This document shows, piece by piece, positions 60,194 to 64,000 of a stretch of DNA of 64,000 bases (its first letter is position 1; each line of letters starts with the position of its first letter). A program made the position numbers and the translations under genes. Origin of the DNA: Actinomycetospora callitridis (GTDB taxonomy: Bacteria; Actinomycetota; Actinomycetes; Mycobacteriales; Pseudonocardiaceae); assembly GCF_028737265.1 (NCBI RefSeq), contig NZ_JAQZAK010000002.1, positions 1,054,001 to 1,118,000 of the forward strand. The letters run 5' to 3'. The notes under the pieces are model-generated. The model ran no database searches, was not told where the DNA came from, and was given only the letters and a program-made list of their open reading frames with translations.

Positions 60194-61234
60194 TCAGACG
60201 GTGACGACGACCTTCCCTCGGGTGTGGCCGGCCCCGACGTGGCGGAGGGCGTCGGCTGCTTCGTCGAGGGGGTAGGTGCGGTCGATGACCGGCGTGACTT
60301 GCCCGGTCGCGAGCAGGTCGGCCAGGGTGAGCAGGTCCTGGCGCTTCTCGACCGACAGGAAAGGCCTCAACTGCTGACGGGTGAACCCGGACAGCACGCG
60401 CGCTTTGACGATCCGACCGAGGGGGCCGAGCCAGCGGCCGCCGCGTCCGCTGTTGGGGATGAGGGTGCCGGTGGGTGTCAGCGCTCGGCGGACAGCCGCC
60501 AGGGGCTGGGCTTCCACGTTGTCGAGGATGACGTCGTAGCGCTTCTCGGTGCGGGTGAAGTCGGTCTTCGTGTAGTCGACGACGTGGTGGGCACCGAGCG
60601 ACCGGACCAGGTCGACGTTGCGGGTGCTGCACACACCGGTCACCTCGGCGCCGAACGCCTTGGCGATCTGTACGGCGAAGGAGCCCACGCCGCCCGCCGC
60701 GCCCGTGACCAGCACCGTCTGGCCCGGTCGAACGTTCGCGATGTCGCGCACTGCCTGCAACGCCGCCATGGCCGACGTGGGGACCGCTGCCGCGTCCACG
60801 ACCGACAGGTTGGCGGGGACGGACACGAGGTTGTCCGCCGGGACGCAGGCGTACTCCGCGAGCGTTCCAGCGGTGCTCCAGCCGAACACCTCGTCGCCGG
60901 GGCGGAGAGCGGTGACATCCTTCCCGACCGCTGCCACCACGCCGGCGAGGTCCCTGCCAGGGGTGCCGTGGCGCGGCCGGCGGAGCCCGAACGCCAGACG
61001 CAACACGTGCGGCTCACCGGTCATGACGAAGTAGTCGCCGGGATGTACTGACGCCGCGCCCACCTGGACGAGCACATCGCCTCGACCGGGCAGCGGTAGC
61101 CCGACCTCGGACGACTCGAGCACTGAGGGCAGGCCGTAGCGGTGGTGGACGACGGCCCGCATCGTCGCCGCCCGGGCCGGGCTCGCCCCCGGCACCAGGC
61201 GTGCTCCGGCATCCGGTCCTTGGTCGGTTCCCAC
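60194..61234 (-). CDS. zinc-independent MDR oxidoreductase (quinone oxidoreductase-like)
   Basis: This 346-residue NADPH-type medium-chain reductase has N-terminal groove motifs MRAVVHHRYG and VGAASVHPGDYFV and the dinucleotide motif TGAAGGVGSFAVQIA. It lacks zinc ligands, like quinone oxidoreductases. GGGGAGC lies six bases before the GTG at 61234, which favours this start over the internal ATG at 61162. It is divergent from the TetR gene with 116 bp between. The substrate may be an electrophile or quinone, and TetR likely represses it. Confidence 0.85.
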   Translation of the reverse strand: MGTDQGPDAGARLVPGASPARAATMRAVVHHRYGLPSVLESSEVGLPLPGRGDVLVQVGAASVHPGDYFVMTGEPHVLRLAFGLRRPRHGTPGRDLAGVVAAVGKDVTALRPGDEVFGWSTAGTLAEYACVPADNLVSVPANLSVVDAAAVPTSAMAALQAVRDIANVRPGQTVLVTGAAGGVGSFAVQIAKAFGAEVTGVCSTRNVDLVRSLGAHHVVDYTKTDFTRTEKRYDVILDNVEAQPLAAVRRALTPTGTLIPNSGRGGRWLGPLGRIVKARVLSGFTRQQLRPFLSVEKRQDLLTLADLLATGQVTPVIDRTYPLDEAADALRHVGAGHTRGKVVVTV

Positions 61235-61273
61235 AGAAGCTCCCCATGTCCGAGGTGGACCCTCGCTGGCGTC

Positions 61274-61298
61274 GTACGGTGTACGTCGTACGCCGTAC
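61274..61298. promoter_or_regulatory. TetR-type operator palindrome
   Basis: GTACGGTGTACG (61274-61285), centre T (61286), CGTACGCCGTAC (61287-61298) form a palindrome with 11 of 12 paired positions. A second related half (CCGTACGCTGTACGATC) follows at about 61305-61321. They lie between the MDR start and the TetR start, with TACTAT (61296-61301) a possible -10. Confidence 0.75.
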
Positions 61299-61350
61299 TA
61301 TGGGCCGTACGCTGTACGATCGTCAAGCCGTCGAGGGAGCGAGGAGACCC

Positions 61351-62025
61351 GTGTCGGTGAGGAAGCAACGCCAGGTCGCGTCGGACGCGGGCCTGAGCAA
61401 GCAGCGGGTGGTGGTCGAGGCGGTCCGGCTCGCCGACCGCGAGGGGGTCGACGGGCTGAGCATGCGCCGGCTGGCTGGCGCGCTCGACGCGGGCGCGATG
61501 TCGCTCTACCACTACGTGGCGAGCAAGGAGGAGCTGCTGGACGCCATGATCGACGTCGTGTTCGAGGAGATCGAGCTCCCGCCCGAGGAGACCGACTGGC
61601 AGTCGGCGATGCGACGGCGGGCGGTATCCGCCCGACAGGTTCTCGCACGCCACCCGTGGGCGATCGGCCTGCTGGAGTCGCGGACATCGCCGGGGCCCGC
61701 GAACCTCCGCCACCACGAGGCGGTCACGGCCTGCCTGCGGAGGGCTGGCTTCCCGGTCTTGATGGCGACGCACGCCAACTGGTTGCTCGACAGCTACGTC
61801 TACGGGTTCGCCCTGCAGGAAGCCAGCCTGCCGTTCGACACCGCCGATGAGCTCGCGGACATGACCGAGGGCGTCTTCCTGCCCCAGCTTCCTCCTGACG
61901 AGTTCCCCTACCTCAACGAGTCCGCCGCGGCGCTCGTCGCTGCTGGATACGACCCGGCAGAGGAGTTCATCTTCGGCCTCGACCTCGTCCTAGCCGCCCT
62001 CGAGCCCCTGAGAGCCTCCGCATAG
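61351..62025 (+). CDS. TetR-family transcriptional repressor
   Basis: This 224-residue repressor has an N-terminal HTH (about residues 15-60, including VEAVRLADREGVDGLSMRRL and GAMSLYHYVASKEELLDAM) and a TetR_C-like ligand domain. GAGGAGACCC precedes the GTG at 61351. A longer frame upstream would read through the operator and is rejected. The palindromes upstream fit a TetR operator of its own and the MDR promoter. The ligand is unknown. Confidence 0.9.
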   Translation: MSVRKQRQVASDAGLSKQRVVVEAVRLADREGVDGLSMRRLAGALDAGAMSLYHYVASKEELLDAMIDVVFEEIELPPEETDWQSAMRRRAVSARQVLARHPWAIGLLESRTSPGPANLRHHEAVTACLRRAGFPVLMATHANWLLDSYVYGFALQEASLPFDTADELADMTEGVFLPQLPPDEFPYLNESAAALVAAGYDPAEEFIFGLDLVLAALEPLRASA

Positions 62026-62079
62026 CGAAGCTGACGGACCGTCGCGCGGCCTCTACCACCGCAGCTCGATCCGATCTCC

Positions 62080-62178
62080 GAGTACCTCGAGATCTGGCAC
62101 AACCGACGCCGCCGCAGCGCTCGGGGATGGTAGTCCCCGATAGAGTTCGAGAACCAGAACAAGATCGTCGTGGCCTGA
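62080..62178 (+). pseudogene. IS3-family transposase C-terminal remnant
   Basis: The frame reads EYLEIWHNRRRRSARGW, TAG, SPIEFENQNKIVVA. This is the C-terminus of IS3-type integrase domains (YIExWYNxRRRHSALGYxSPxEFE), with one in-frame stop and no catalytic DDE. Confidence 0.75.
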
Positions 62179-62378
62179 AGCTTCCAGCGGCCCGACTCCG
62201 CGAAACCAGGGGCACCCCAGACACCAACAGACGAACGAACTCGTCCTGCCGGTGTTCAGTATCGGTAACTCCGAGGCGTCCTACGGCGACAGGGTGACAT
62301 CTCGTCGCCCTCCCAGCCCCGGGGTTGACCTCGCAGGGGGCGTTGACGCGCCTGCTCTCGCTCAGGAGTGAGGTGCCG

Positions 62379-62525
62379 ATGGCGACCAGCCTCGTGGTGA
62401 CACCGAAGGGGCTCCGGGTGCAGTTCTCGGGACTCGACCGAGTTGCGGCCTGCTCGTGGGGGCTCGATGTGCCCTTCGAGCTGATCGTGGGGTCGCGCGT
62501 GATGACCCGGGACGACGCCGGCGCC
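62379..62525 (+). pseudogene. PH-like domain gene fragment
   Basis: After AGGAGTGAG, ATG 62379 opens MATSLVVTPKGLRVQFSGLD, then CSWGLDVPFELIVGSRVM. This resembles short actinobacterial membrane-associated PH-like proteins (GLDALAALRRRLVVPLxxVxxARV). The frame is lost after residue 49. Confidence 0.45.
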
Positions 62526-63251
62526 TCGAGCCCCCGCCTTCCCTGCCCCAGCGCCTGGTGGCCCTGGCGGCTTTGCGTCGGCTCCTGGAGGATCGGTGAA
62601 CGCCGCCAGCTCTTGGAGCGTCCGCCGAGGTTCACACGTCATGGTCGTCTTCCTCCTGGGGCGTCCGTTCCACCGCATCGTCGTCGATGCCGAGGACCCG
62701 CATCGAACGCATCGCGGCATCGAGTCGGCGCTGCTGCACAGCAAGAAGACCGCTGCGCGTGTATCGGTCCGCAGTCTCCTGCCCGAACTCAGCGACGATG
62801 GAGTCGGCCTCACCGGGCTTGCGCAGCACTGAACGGCGATCACCGTGGTCGGACCCGACGACGCGCCAAGAACGTGGATGCGGGGTGGTCTCGCGGCCCC
62901 CGGCGCCGGGACCTGTCCGAAGACGTAGGCCCTTAGGGAGGGTGGCCCACTGCGTGCCGCTCGATGCGCCACCGCAAGCCGCGAGGCCAAGTACATCTGC
63001 GGCAGGGGGGCAGCGAACCCAACTTCAGGTGAAGCAGCCGGCTCAGAGCGAGCCCCCGAAGTACCGATCCGCCCCGCTGAGGACGCGATTGCTCGTCGGA
63101 CCGAGGCCCGATGCTGGCCGCGGCATACGACCGCACGAACGCGACGATCAGGAGGGCCGGCGGCTGCGGGCGGGATGAACCCAGCCGGCCTCGGATTGGC
63201 TCCGACCACGAGGCGTCTCGGGACCGCGGCGGAGAGCGCGACCTCGCCGCG
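62526..63251 (-). other. gap with a possible small protein frame
   Basis: On the minus strand 62632-62829 a 65-residue frame starts at GTG (MLRKPGEADSIVAEFGQETA), continues SGLLAVQQRRLDAAMRSMRV and ends PQEEDDHDV. It is acidic and protein-like, but no ribosome site or family is recognised. The rest of the gap has no supported gene. Confidence 0.35.
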
Positions 63252-64000
63252 TCAAGACGGCCCCCAGGTGACCGGGAGGTCGGTCAGGCCCCTGAACACC
63301 CAGCCGAACCACGCCTCGTCGCGACGAGTGTCGGTCCGGAGACCCTGCAGAGCCTCGTAGACCCGCGGTACGGCGATCTCGCCAACAGCGATGCGGGCGG
63401 CCCAGTGTCCGGGGCAGAGGTGAACGCCGCTTCCGAACCCCAGGTGCGCCCGCTGCGAGCGGGCGATGTCGAAGCGCTCGGGGTGCTCGAACGCGGCGGG
63501 GTCGCGGTTGGCGGCGACGATCACCACACCCAGTGTCGCGCCGCGAGGCAGCTCGACGCCGTCGAGCACGGTCGCCCGGGTGGTCTCGCGGGGGTACATC
63601 CCGATCGGGGACAGCCACCTCAGCGCCTCGTCGAACGCGACCGGCCACAGCGACGGGTCAGCCAGGACGCGGTCACGCTGCTCGGGGTGCCGGCTCAGCG
63701 CCCACACCATGTTGGTAATCATGTGCTGCGGCTCGTTCATCCCGCCCGAGATCGTGAGTTTCACATTTGCCCGCACCGCAGCCTCGGGGAGACCGGCGTT
63801 GGCCAGCGCCGAGGTCATCGAGGTGTCCGGGTGGCGCAGCAGGTGCGGGAGCAACACGTCGAGGTGCTCGTCGACTTCCCGCTGAGCGTCGTCGCAACGA
63901 GCCCAGATTCCGGGGTCATCGGCCAGATTCCCGATCCCGGCGATGAAGGCGTGGGACCACCGCTGCATCTCCTCGGGGGTGGCCTCGCGGAACCCAAGCA
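63252..64000 (-). CDS. cytochrome P450, N-terminus beyond window
   Basis: This is the C-terminal 249 residues of a soluble cytochrome P450 whose start lies beyond the right edge. The I-helix region reads KLTISGGMNEPQHMITNM (with G-G-x-N/E instead of the usual AGxxT), and the ExxR motif is FDEALRWL. The heme loop is FGSGVHLCPGHWAAR, with the axial Cys. It is of the bacterial class I type needing ferredoxin and ferredoxin reductase. The altered I-helix threonine position could mean unusual oxygen activation. Confidence 0.92.
   Translation of the reverse strand, partial: LGFREATPEEMQRWSHAFIAGIGNLADDPGIWARCDDAQREVDEHLDVLLPHLLRHPDTSMTSALANAGLPEAAVRANVKLTISGGMNEPQHMITNMVWALSRHPEQRDRVLADPSLWPVAFDEALRWLSPIGMYPRETTRATVLDGVELPRGATLGVVIVAANRDPAAFEHPERFDIARSQRAHLGFGSGVHLCPGHWAARIAVGEIAVPRVYEALQGLRTDTRRDEAWFGWVFRGLTDLPVTWGPS

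Overview
The window is very GC-rich, densely coded, and uses many GTG starts and GTGA/ATGA overlaps. It carries a propane-type diiron monooxygenase operon, GAF-ANTAR and SARP/BTAD regulators, Lsr2 and Rpf relatives, DUF427 and DUF1059 proteins, and a transmembrane Ser/Thr kinase. Together these point to a soil actinomycete, probably of the Pseudonocardiales/Mycobacteriales. The species is not identified from sequence alone.

Region 1 (1-9.3 kb, minus strand) is a four-component soluble diiron monooxygenase operon of the prm/mim type. The order of transcription is IclR regulator, hydroxylase large subunit, reductase, hydroxylase small subunit, coupling protein, dedicated GroEL-like chaperonin, zinc alcohol dehydrogenase, and an amidohydrolase cut by the window edge. 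The logic is oxidation of a small alkane or ketone, then alcohol oxidation, with a chaperonin to fold the hydroxylase. Two strong intercistronic hairpins may set the subunit ratio.

Region 2 (9.3-32.9 kb) is mostly ordinary chromosomal housekeeping. It holds a DUF2505/NERD-like/MFS operon, a DksA-type zinc finger with a lipid-kinase-like protein, a DsbA-CcdA pair, a copper ATPase, a CsbD stress protein and a guanidinium exporter under a recognisable guanidine-III riboswitch. It also holds a diiron acyl desaturase with a flavoprotein reductase, a double-MerR regulator divergent from an erythromycin-esterase-like gene, a serine hydrolase and an ANTAR regulator.

Region 3 (33-40.8 kb) begins with a small SARP regulator. 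It is followed by three 7-bp direct repeats at exact 11-bp spacing and a methyltransferase/SDR operon, then a cupin and a MetX-like alpha/beta hydrolase. This looks like a small, possibly undescribed, regulated modification cluster.

Region 4 (36-63.2 kb) is an accessory, decaying zone in which intact genes are separated by gene scraps. Intact genes include exonuclease III, a LytR_C protein with a giant Pro/Gly linker, a secreted polysaccharide-lyase-like protein with a Ser-rich tail, a Ser/Thr kinase, an Rpf-like protein, a large BTAD-ATPase regulator divergent from a cupin/SnoaL pair, and a TetR/quinone-oxidoreductase-like pair with a palindromic operator. Scraps include an SDR, an alcohol dehydrogenase, IS630 and IS3 transposases, Lsr2, a kinase, a selenium-binding protein, AraC, a P450 of the BM3 type, a TPR regulator and an integrase. 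A cytochrome P450 runs off the right edge.

No rRNA, no convincing tRNA and no CRISPR array were seen.
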